DNA of 64,000 nucleotides from Kazachstania africana CBS 2517 (Eukaryota; Ascomycota; Saccharomycetes; Saccharomycetales; Saccharomycetaceae): positions 620,001 to 684,000 of the forward strand of contig NC_018943.1 in the NCBI RefSeq assembly GCF_000304475.1, written 5' to 3'. The notes beneath the pieces were generated by a model. It worked only from the letters and a program-made list of their open reading frames with translations, searched no databases and was not told where the DNA came from. A program made the position numbers and the translations under genes. The first letter of the stretch is position 1; every line of letters begins with the position of its first letter. Of this stretch, positions 1 through 11,900 are shown in pieces.

Positions 1-198
1 GACTTAGTTGAGTTTGGACAGCAACATGGTATGTTTTATTTTACAAGATTTACACCTAAGCAAGTAAATCAATTGAAACAAAACTATTCAATTTATCTCA
101 CTGAAGATGGTAGGTTATCTTTGAGTGGCATTAACGATTCAAACTTAGACTACGTTTGTGAAGCATTGATGGATGTTTCCAAGGTTATACAAAAGTGA
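1..198 (+). CDS. AAT1: Aspartate aminotransferase, C-terminal end (AAT1-like)
   Basis: The window opens inside a gene. Frame 1 reads 65 residues to a TGA stop. The stretch TEDGRLSLSGINDSNLDYV followed by a short amphipathic tail is typical of the C-terminus of eukaryotic aspartate aminotransferases. These are PLP enzymes that interconvert aspartate/2-oxoglutarate and oxaloacetate/glutamate in the malate-aspartate shuttle. The next genes (SEG2, GFA1, LAP4) match the order after S. cerevisiae YKL106W, so I assign the mitochondrial isoform AAT1 rather than cytosolic AAT2. No peroxisomal SKL-type tail is present; the protein ends in IQK. The PLP lysine and the N-terminus lie outside the window. 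The family call is firm and the isoform rests on gene order. Confidence 0.85.
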   Translation, partial: DLVEFGQQHGMFYFTRFTPKQVNQLKQNYSIYLTEDGRLSLSGINDSNLDYVCEALMDVSKVIQK

Positions 199-264
199 AT
201 AGTTGGGTGAAGACAATGTGTAATTTTATAGAGTCAATATTTACGTTACAAAATTTATAAATTT

Positions 265-2454
265 TCACCGAGCCTTCTTCTTAAGTTTGAAGAATTTCTT
301 GAGTCGTTTTCCAAACTTTAGACTCTTTTGTTTCTGTTCAATATCAAATCGATAAACGTCATCATCATCATCGCTTAAAGCGTTGACTGGTCGAACTGAA
401 AGTTTTTCAATACTATCATTCAAAGATGGGCTGGTATTTTCAGTATCGCCATGATGACTCAAGAAAAGGGAAAACCTGTTTCCGTTTCTACTATCAGTAC
501 TGTTGTTAGTACTTCCCATTTTGATAAACCTGTTATCACTGTTATAAATATACGAGCTAGACGTCTTCCTACTATTGCTGTTACTTCCAAGAACATTTGG
601 TTGAGCCTTTGATAGTGGGATATCTGAATAAATTGATGATGCATCACTTTCATTAAATCTAGCGGAGTTCACTTTTCTAAATGAGATGTCGGAAGAACTC
701 ATTTGTGTTGGCCTGATTGGTGAGATCTTCGTGCTTGCCGATGATAAGCTACGCTCGTGCAGTACTGGTTCGGAAGCTCTTTCGATAGATAAATACGGTC
801 TGTCTGTCTTGAGATATCGAGCAAGAGTCGTATTATTATTATTCATATGCGTCTCTCTTGGATCAGATTTTTGGGTAAGTGTGGCTGTTCTGTTGCTGAT
901 TTGTAGATTTGGTACTTTACTAAATGTAGAATATGCAGAATTATTCGAGTTATTTCGGCTATCTTGACGACTGTCATTTGAGCATTCCCGTCGTAGATTG
1001 ATTAAATTTCTAACTTCACTTCCCAGCCCATGTGTATTTCCACTATCAGAGTTTGCACACTCTTCCACAACAATATTTGGACTGACAGTTTTCGCATACG
1101 TAGCGTCGATGTTTACTCTATTTAGATTCTGCAGATCTGAATTAGCCGTTTCCTTATTTTGGAAAGAAGCGATATTTTCATTATTATTCATCTCTTCACT
1201 CTCCGAATCAATTCTTTGAATTGAAGTCGAATTACCGCTAGTTTGGATGTCATGAATAGAACATACCGTTTTAACATCTGGCCCCTCTGGTGCTTTAAAC
1301 AGTAGGTATTGGCTATTCACTTCATGATTGATATCTTGAGCATAATTATGCATACCTTCTTCTTCATTAATTGCATCTACTTCATCCATGATTGGCTCTT
1401 TATTCCTAGAGTAGTCGAAGCCGTCTGGTTCTCCGTTCAAATTTGAACTGGTAGAGATTGCATCATTAATATTCTCTCCTGACGATATAGGATAAAGCTC
1501 ATGTGCGGTAAATCCCTCACTGGTGTTTGTCAACTTATGGCTTATCCTGCTGGAACTTATACTGTTTTTGCTTGATGATGCACTCATTTGTTCGTAGACA
1601 CTTTTTAGTTTTGACACCTCATCACTATCAATTTCATTTGAAGACTGTATTTGGGTTGCAGGTACACTTAATTTTCTCTTATGGACACCTTTGTGACTGT
1701 GTGTATGTTTATGTTCATGCATGTTATATTTCCCCCTTGGCTCGACATGTTCGTTTACTTTCTCTAATTGGACCACTATGCTGTCACCAGAGGCATTACT
1801 TGACACTAAACTTGACATACTGTTCCTATTTCTGGAATGACAAGAGACTAAAGAGCAGTTTTGAGAACTAGGGGAAGTTTTTCTACTTCGAAATGTTGAA
1901 TTCGTGAAATGACGACCAGAATTGGGTAATGTTACACTGTTATTAGTTGTATTGGTTGATTGTCTTGGAATATTAATATATGATCTTGTAACTCTCGTCT
2001 TTCTTGACAATGAATTTGGGGCATTATTTGGGTCAAAGATATTTGACCTTCTAGTAAGTATTTGCCTTGGGCTGGCATTAGGTGTTTGCTTATCTAGTAC
2101 TAGAACATCGACAGCCACTAGACCTGAAGGGCTCGGGATATACTTCTTTTGCAGTCTCATGCCACTAGTTGAGTCTTTATATGTATTATGTTTGTCCGAA
2201 GTGGAAGTACTTCCCTGGACAGAATTGGTAGTGAAAAGATCCTTTTCCTGGTGCTTCTTTTTTCGATGACCCCATTTTCTCTTGGAAGTATGGTCATTGA
2301 GTGAGTATGTTCGAGGCGTTTTATTATAGGAGACCAATTTACTGGTATCTAGGGTAACCCCATCATCATTTAATGCGTTTGCCACCGCTGCTGCCGCTGC
2401 AATGGCATTCTTATTTGCTGGGTTATTTTGAAATTTATTATAATTGAACGACAT
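265..2454 (-). CDS. SEG2: Eisosome protein of the Seg1/Seg2 family
   Basis: A 729-residue, Ser/Asn-rich, probably disordered protein. Two islands are recognisable. The N-terminus (residues about 1-60) has an Ala-rich helix of the type AIAAAAAVANALN followed by a basic RKWGHRKKK stretch, as in yeast Seg proteins. The C-terminus ends in a strongly basic tail (GKRLKKFFKLKKKAR), suited to binding the inner leaflet of the plasma membrane. Seg1 and Seg2 help shape eisosomes, the Pil1-coated furrows of the membrane. The place between AAT1 and GFA1 equals YKL105C (SEG2). From memory the S. cerevisiae proteins are about 960 and 1,130 residues, so this one is clearly shorter, probably by loss of low-complexity sequence. 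The start at 2454 is the first ATG and opens the conserved N-terminal island. Confidence 0.8.
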   Translation of the reverse strand: MSFNYNKFQNNPANKNAIAAAAAVANALNDDGVTLDTSKLVSYNKTPRTYSLNDHTSKRKWGHRKKKHQEKDLFTTNSVQGSTSTSDKHNTYKDSTSGMRLQKKYIPSPSGLVAVDVLVLDKQTPNASPRQILTRRSNIFDPNNAPNSLSRKTRVTRSYINIPRQSTNTTNNSVTLPNSGRHFTNSTFRSRKTSPSSQNCSLVSCHSRNRNSMSSLVSSNASGDSIVVQLEKVNEHVEPRGKYNMHEHKHTHSHKGVHKRKLSVPATQIQSSNEIDSDEVSKLKSVYEQMSASSSKNSISSSRISHKLTNTSEGFTAHELYPISSGENINDAISTSSNLNGEPDGFDYSRNKEPIMDEVDAINEEEGMHNYAQDINHEVNSQYLLFKAPEGPDVKTVCSIHDIQTSGNSTSIQRIDSESEEMNNNENIASFQNKETANSDLQNLNRVNIDATYAKTVSPNIVVEECANSDSGNTHGLGSEVRNLINLRRECSNDSRQDSRNNSNNSAYSTFSKVPNLQISNRTATLTQKSDPRETHMNNNNTTLARYLKTDRPYLSIERASEPVLHERSLSSASTKISPIRPTQMSSSDISFRKVNSARFNESDASSIYSDIPLSKAQPNVLGSNSNSRKTSSSYIYNSDNRFIKMGSTNNSTDSRNGNRFSLFLSHHGDTENTSPSLNDSIEKLSVRPVNALSDDDDDVYRFDIEQKQKSLKFGKRLKKFFKLKKKAR

Positions 2455-2854
2455 CAGTAGATTGTTGTTGCTTTCATAGCATTTTACAATATTATTAGAA
2501 AATAATGTTATTTATTTTATGTTTTCTGCTGACTAGTGAAAGATAGCTCTTGACACTGTCTCACTGAAGGTTGTCGTTCGACTGCTGAATATGTCGAAAT
2601 TGCTCGACATCTGAAAATTTGATGCCCCTTTTGTTCTTCGCTTTTTTTTTCCATACGTCAGGCGAAAACAAAAGTGTGACGAATTTCAAACGAGAGTCGT
2701 TCAATTTTTGTAAGCTATAAATAAAAATATAAGAGAAAAGTTAAAGTTTGTTTTAGTAATTACGAAATTAAATTTTTTGAGTTTTCATTAAACTATTTAG
2801 TTATCTATTCACTTTACGCAGATGTAATTCTTCTTTTGTTTTATTATTATTTTC
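2455..2854. other. Intergenic: SEG2 promoter side / GFA1 3' side
   Basis: 400 bp between two minus-strand genes. It holds the SEG2 promoter (nearest 2455) and the GFA1 3' end (TA-rich, 2700-2854). A perfect match to the S. cerevisiae ARS consensus (WTTTAYRTTTW) lies at 2515-2525, but an 11-bp AT-rich match is expected often by chance. A T10 run lies near 2642-2651. I see no RNA gene and no conserved ORF. Confidence 0.5.
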
Positions 2855-5717
<2,863 letters not shown>

Positions 5718-7259
5718 TTACACATTGTTAAACTTTTCGAAGACTTCCTTCCACTTCTGGTAGAAACCGAGGAAGAATTTGATACCAAGACCGACGTCTC
5801 TTGAACCAGTAGCTGCTCTAATGCTGTGCATTGACAATTGAGCAATACCTAAATCGACGGTTAAAGCACCAGTTTGACTTTGGATGGAAGGACCAATGGT
5901 ACCACCGGATCTTGAGTTGTTCTTAATGTGGAAGTATTGTAAATCGTCACCATTATTACGGGCTAATTCTTCAACAAATGCTAAAGCGACAACATCAGTA
6001 GACATGTGGGCGTTTGGATCCAAAGAGATTGTAACACCGACGTTTGGCTTTGGAGAGTGGTTCTTCAAATAGACGTTTGAGAAGTTTGGGTTGAACATGT
6101 GGTTGACGTCAGCAGAAAGAATAACTGAGTTGGCAAAAACGGTATATAAGTCAACTATTTCAGTGTTGCAGACGGCATAAGAGGCGTGTTGAACAACTGA
6201 TTCGAGAAGACCACCCTTAGCGCCTTGTCTACTTAGAGAACCGACTTCTTCGTTATCGAATAGAGCCAAGACAGAGAAACCATCAAAATTATCAGTATTG
6301 ATCTTTTGAGCAAACATGTCGAAACCCCAAGTGGCAGCAAAGGAGCATAGTCTGTCATCGAGACGAGGAGCAAAGATGAAATCTTGGTTTAAACCGCCTA
6401 AAGTTCCCTTTTGTACATCGAATAAATCTAAATCAGTTTGAATAATTTGGGAAACCTTGATATTAGCCATCTTAGCAATATATCTCAATAGATGGATAGA
6501 ATGCTTGCCAACCAAAGGACATTTCTTTTCATCTTCTGTTGGTTCGGAAGAACCTTCTGTGGTGACGTAACCGATAATTGGAACAGCTTGATCTTCCTTA
6601 TCGAATGGACCTTCAGCTGGTGCACCAAAGTGAGGAGCTAAAGACGGAATTTTGGCTATTGGGTATGGAGTGGAGTCGATTAGAGTGCTTTCGATTTTAC
6701 CATCGTCCTTCTTGTAGATAATTTTACCGGCAATACCCAAATCTCTATCGAACCAAGCACTGTTTAAAGTGCCACCATATGGAGCAACACCTAACAATTC
6801 GAAACCTTCGACGTGGTCCTTAATGGAAGAAGGTTTTAGTTTCACTGTTAAAGAGTCGATATGAGAGGCAATGACACCTGTACCGTTTTCTGGCTTCCAA
6901 TTCTTACCAATGACGAAAGCTGCAAAACTGGTACCATTTCTAGTAGTATAGAACTTACCACCTTTAGAGATTCTATCATTCCAATTTTCATTTTCTGGTA
7001 AATAATGGAAACCATTCTTCTTTAACATTTCACTAGCAAATTTGACAACATGATAAGTAGTTGGGTGTTTGTAAGTGAAATCGATAAATAATTCGGCACA
7101 ATCTTGATAGAGGAAATCCTTAGTTACGATTTCTTCTTCATACATGTTTGAATTGATCGATTGTGATGAATTAGTGTCAACTTTTAGTTTACTTTGTTCG
7201 AGGGTGAGTAACTGTAGGGTCTTCTTTAACTGCTCGATTATTTGTAATTGTTCTTCCAT
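5718..7259 (-). CDS. LAP4: Vacuolar aminopeptidase I (Ape1), M18 family
   Basis: Zinc metallopeptidase of family M18, delivered to the vacuole by the cytoplasm-to-vacuole (Cvt) selective autophagy route. The first 45 residues keep the Ape1 propeptide pattern MEEQxxIxEQLKKTLQxLT, the helix that drives aggregation of dodecamers and binding to the receptor Atg19. There is no secretory signal peptide, as expected. The catalytic domain has SHID (His133), FAPRLDDRLCS, DNEEVGSLSRQGAKGG, LSADVNH and SRSGGTIGP, covering the zinc ligands and substrate pocket. At 513 residues it matches the usual 514. Order and orientation match YKL103C. An early ATG at 7259 opens the propeptide motif, so the start is secure. 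Confidence 0.97.
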   Translation of the reverse strand: MEEQLQIIEQLKKTLQLLTLEQSKLKVDTNSSQSINSNMYEEEIVTKDFLYQDCAELFIDFTYKHPTTYHVVKFASEMLKKNGFHYLPENENWNDRISKGGKFYTTRNGTSFAAFVIGKNWKPENGTGVIASHIDSLTVKLKPSSIKDHVEGFELLGVAPYGGTLNSAWFDRDLGIAGKIIYKKDDGKIESTLIDSTPYPIAKIPSLAPHFGAPAEGPFDKEDQAVPIIGYVTTEGSSEPTEDEKKCPLVGKHSIHLLRYIAKMANIKVSQIIQTDLDLFDVQKGTLGGLNQDFIFAPRLDDRLCSFAATWGFDMFAQKINTDNFDGFSVLALFDNEEVGSLSRQGAKGGLLESVVQHASYAVCNTEIVDLYTVFANSVILSADVNHMFNPNFSNVYLKNHSPKPNVGVTISLDPNAHMSTDVVALAFVEELARNNGDDLQYFHIKNNSRSGGTIGPSIQSQTGALTVDLGIAQLSMHSIRAATGSRDVGLGIKFFLGFYQKWKEVFEKFNNV

Positions 7260-8992
7260 ATTTGGTTCTTTGTTGGCTGTGTTTAAACAGAATAGTGCTC
7301 AATGGTAACAATCGATGCTCTCTTATATACTTATAAGTATACAGGTATACTAGGATTATTAATCAATTAATTAATTAATTAATCAGCTCCGTCATGTAGA
7401 GAATTACCTGGTAAGGATATGCGGACACCCCTCTTCCCAGGCACTCCAGAGAGCTCGACAGAGGGAAACGTTGCTAGGTTGCTATGCGGCTCGGATTTCG
7501 ACCAACAAAATTATGGGCGTCGTCGGCTTCACCGTAAAATCGCCAGTTACACCCGAAAGAAGCAAAGAGAGAGAGAGACAGAAGACCCCGGAAGTACTAC
7601 TAGCCGTTGTAGCATTATGGTGCTTTTGATTCAATTTCCAAAATATTCGTTAGTACATTAAGTATCTAGCACCTATACACCACATGTGGTATGAAAAGAG
7701 TATACATATATTTATTTAAAATAATATTTTTGCAGTAGTAAATAATTTGGAAATAATTTGGAGTGCTGCTGAGATTATTTTAATCTCATTCAATTAAATA
7801 TAAAGGGGGGATAATTCTTATTAGATGGGTATGGTAAGCTTCCATATGGCATACAGATATAGGAGTAAAGCTTCGCTTGTAACATTATAATTACAAAATA
7901 TATTTTAGTCTTCACTATGTAGGATATTCTCCCTTTTGAGACTGGAATTCCACAGTGAAGTTTCACATGTGGCATTCTTAGACAAAAAAAATTACATATA
8001 CACTTGAATCCCACACCCTTCCGAGTGTCTGATTTTTATCATAACCTAATAAAAAGTAACCAAGTCCTAAAATTGTCTGCGTGGGAAGTAGTAGCTCACC
8101 AAATGAAGATAATAGGTTCAACCCTATCCACTTCAACCCATCATAAATAGGGTCGAAAAAAGGCTCAAATCCATTCTACAATAAATAGCACAATGGATCT
8201 TTTTTTCACTCAGACATTCTGAACTACAGTCGGGTAATGTTTACACCTTCGTTTTCCCACTATTTGTGTCCTGAGCTTGGAATTCGCATCGAGACAGTTT
8301 TCCTCATTTTCCTCTGGTCCTCCCACTGCAAATTGTTTTATTTTTTTTTTTTTTTTTTTGGTCGCTTCGAGCGAAGAATTTCGCATTTCCTCATTCCCTC
8401 CGTCATTTTTCGTGTTTTCCTCCACGGAACTTTCTGTGTACGAAACACGAAAACACTTATTGGGGCGCGTTCTTTCCACCAAACAATTTCAATTCCACTA
8501 ACTTCAAGGCCATCGTCCGTCAACTCTGGAGAGGAAAACTCCCTTCTCATCTGGTAAAACACATCTCTTGATACTTCAGAGTGTATGGCTTCGTTTCAAC
8601 AGCATTCAATGCAAACCTCTACTTCTAGAAAAGTTCTTCACAACATATTTTGGCGTTCTCTCTTTCTCAGCACGAAAAATAAATCAAGATAGATTTTATC
8701 AAAGAATCACGACAGAGCCATACGGTAGAAAAAAAATTGATATAGATCGAGAATCAGTCAATCAGCTTATTATTTCTCGTTCCAATATAATATATACTAC
8801 TTTCAATTAAATCAAAAAAAACTCCCCAATACATACTACCTTTTCAAGTACAGTTAGCACTAACAACTGAAACAGGCCTTGCATTAACATTCAACCACTA
8901 TAACTTCATAAGGCATCTTATACTAATAACCAACTTCATTCATTCCTTTTGCACTATTAAATAAAACTTTAATAGATTTTCTTCAAATAATA
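7260..8992. other. Long divergent intergenic region, LAP4-HSL1
   Basis: 1,733 bp. The LAP4 side has a 16-bp perfect palindrome (7326-7341) and an (AATT)n run (about 7364-7384). The middle (7420-7620) is relatively GC-rich, with a short GA repeat, and contains an 80-codon frame without conserved features. A Reb1-type CGGGTAAT lies at 8231-8238 and a T19 run near 8341-8359. The HSL1-proximal half carries three SBF-type sites, annotated separately. The last 200 bp before HSL1 is A/T- and C-rich, like a yeast 5' leader. I looked for tRNA A and B boxes and box C/D motifs and found none that hold up. Confidence 0.5.
8407..8678 (+). promoter_or_regulatory. Cluster of three SCB (SBF) sites upstream of HSL1
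   Basis: CACGAAA elements, the Swi4-Swi6 (SBF) binding core, occur at 8407-8414 (as TTTTCGTG), 8446-8453 and 8671-8678. They lie about 320-590 bp before the HSL1 start codon. HSL1 is a G1/S-expressed gene in S. cerevisiae, so the cluster fits the expected timing. The sites are seen directly; binding is inferred. Confidence 0.55.
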
Positions 8993-11900
8993 ATGCCCAG
9001 TTCTGTAATAAGGAAGCCAAGATTGAAAAAGAATACGACTTTAGCTCAGAGTGCTGCAAGAAAAGCCATGTTAAGAGTCTCAGGTTTAGACCAAGATTTT
9101 ACATCAAATTTGTCTAATACTTCTAATACTACTCCAACTGTCACACATCTTGAAAGGGTGGTACAATCCGTCAGTGATGCTACAAAGAGATTATCTCAAG
9201 CTGAGTCTACTTTCAGTACAGTGACAAAATCTTCAAAAAGGAAGTCAAGAGATACAGTAGGTCCTTGGAAATTAGGTAAAACTTTAGGAAAAGGTTCATC
9301 TGGTAGAGTTAGATTGGCTAAAAATATGGAAACTGGTCAGCTAGCAGCAATCAAAATAGTACCAAAGACAAAAATATTTAGAAAACAAAATGATAATAGC
9401 TTTCAAATGAGTTCATACTCCTCAAATGATGAAAGTCCAAAACATACAAACAATAATGACACCTACAGTAAAATCAATCCATATGGTATTGAACGTGAAA
9501 TTGTTATTATGAAGTTGATTTCACATCCGAATGTAATGGGGCTATATGAAGTTTGGGAAAATAAATCAGAATTATTTTTAGTTCTGGAATACGTAGACGG
9601 CGGAGAGTTATTCGATTATTTAGTCTCGAGAGGTAAACTCAGTGAAAGAGAAGCCGTACATTATTTCAAACAAATCATAGAAGGTGTCTCATATTGTCAT
9701 TCTTTTAATATATGTCATCGTGATTTAAAACCAGAAAATCTATTACTTGATAAAAAAATAAATACAATTAAAATTGCAGATTTTGGTATGGCTGCATTAG
9801 AATTACCAAATAAACTGTTAGTAACTTCATGTGGTTCCCCTCATTATGCGTCTCCAGAAATTGTTATGGGTAAATCATACCACGGGAGCCCAAGTGATGT
9901 ATGGTCATGTGGTATCATACTATTTGCATTACTTACTGGTCATTTACCTTTCAATGATGACAGTATCAAAAAATTACTCCTGAAAGTTCAATCAGGAAAA
10001 TTTCAAATGCCACAAAATATTTCATTAGAAGCTGAAGATTTAATATCCAGAATTTTAGTAGTCGATCCAGAAAAGAGAATTCAAATTAACGACATTTTAA
10101 TTCATCCTTTGATTCGTAAATATGAAGATAATAAGACAGATTCCAACAATGTATCAAGTTATAAAAAATCGAGTAAGTCTAATTCAAATTTACATATCCT
10201 TAATGACATGGGGCCTTCTATTGTTACTCTAAAAGCTAGAAATGAAATTGATGAATCAATCCTCAAGAATTTACAAATTTTATGGCATGGTACTTCTCGT
10301 GAGTTAATTATTAGTAAACTATTGCAGACACCAATGTCTGAAGAAAAACTCTTCTATTCTTTGTTATTACAATATAAGAAGAAAAATTCGATACCTTTGA
10401 TACAACATACAAATCACGAAGCTTCGGCATCAAATTCTCCTGTTTCGCAGTCTAATTCTGAAAATGGTGATACCAAAAGTATACGTAAACCTACTACAAA
10501 TGATGAATGGCATGCTCCAAAGCTCGATCAAAAATCTCAATTTAGTATACCTGCATTAGTAAGGCAAGAATCAGCAACTGATGTTCCTTCGCTACCTCCA
10601 GCAGTATCTATCTTCCCAGCATCTTCTTCAAGATCATTTAGAAAATCCGGATCAATTTTGTCAATGTCTTCAAAAAAATCCATTAAAGTGTCGCATTCTA
10701 GGACCTCTTTGAATAAGAATCTGCCTTTTGCGAAACCAGTACCTCCTTCGGTTTCTAAAAGTTCTTTGCATAAATCTATGTCTAGAAAAAAATTGAATGG
10801 GTTAGGTATTGCTCTAAGAACCTTGAAAAACTCAGAATCCAAAAGATCATTATATTCCTTACAATCCATTTCTAAACGTTCCCTTAACCTTAATGAGTAT
10901 CTGGTGCCAGATACACAAACAGAAAGTGTCCCAAAAGTTGGCAATGATTTTATAACTTCTTCAATTCCACCATTACCAAAACTGGATTCTAATAATGAAT
11001 TTGAAATTTTATGTGAACAGATTTTATTCGGCAATGCCCTAGATGAAATTCTAGAAGAGGAAGAGAAAGATGAAGAAATGGAAACAAATGACACACTAAG
11101 GAAGATTATCAATAATGAAAATTCTTCCTCAGTGGGAAAGTTTTCTAAAGAATCCCTCAAAGGGATCAATAATGTTACGACTACTCCTAATTCCACATTC
11201 AATGATTCTTTCAATTCAACAAACTTAAATTCATTTGATGAAAATTTGTTGGAAACTAATTCAAATTCCGTACGAAGAACCGTCCAGCCGTTATCTCTTC
11301 TGGATCCATCCCGTTGTAACGCTTTGAAAGATATAACTAATTTTAATACCCAATCAGTGAGAGTGGAGGGGAAGACGGTCAAAAAGAGTGATCATAATGG
11401 TTCATATGAAAACAAAAGGATTGACAGTTCGAGGTTGAAGAAACCAAGTGTGGAAGAAATGCGCTTGCCGAAAAAAGGTTACACTAATTTTCAGAATATC
11501 CGTATATCATCGGCGCCAAATTCTAACATGGTTCACCAGTCTTTAGATCCACGTCGTAACTTTACACAGCCAGAAAAGGCCAAGGTTTCTTCTCTATTGA
11601 AGCACCTAGTACAGAAATCTAACTCTAACTATAACTTGGTTGAAAAGAATCGACCAGGAGAATGTTTATTGAAAGATTCAGAATCATCTATTAATAGCAG
11701 ATTAAATTCCTCCCGCTCAGATTACAATAAATTCTTTGATAAGATGACGCTTCGAACGACTACGACAAATGCATCAATTGAAACTGGGAGAGATCCTAGT
11801 ATATTAGCCCACTCAAGTACCTTGCAGAAGCCCTTAGTATCACTTCCCTCAGCCATGCTGAATCAGTCAACAACATTTAGAGATTTGAGCAAGTTTTTGG

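Noticed and set aside
2515..2525. Perfect ARS-consensus match, with another at 62143-62153
   Set aside because: Such 11-bp A/T-rich matches are common by chance; origin activity cannot be judged from them alone.
7326..7384. 16-bp palindrome and (AATT)n run upstream of LAP4
   Set aside because: A/T-only palindromes and microsatellites arise easily in this base composition; no function can be argued.
8113..8124. GGTTCAACCCTA resembling a tRNA B box
   Set aside because: No A box at the right distance and the surrounding bases do not fold into a cloverleaf.
10537..11382. 281-codon ORF antisense to HSL1
   Set aside because: A shadow of the Ser/Asn-rich HSL1 coding region. Low-complexity sense codons leave the antisense frame free of stops.
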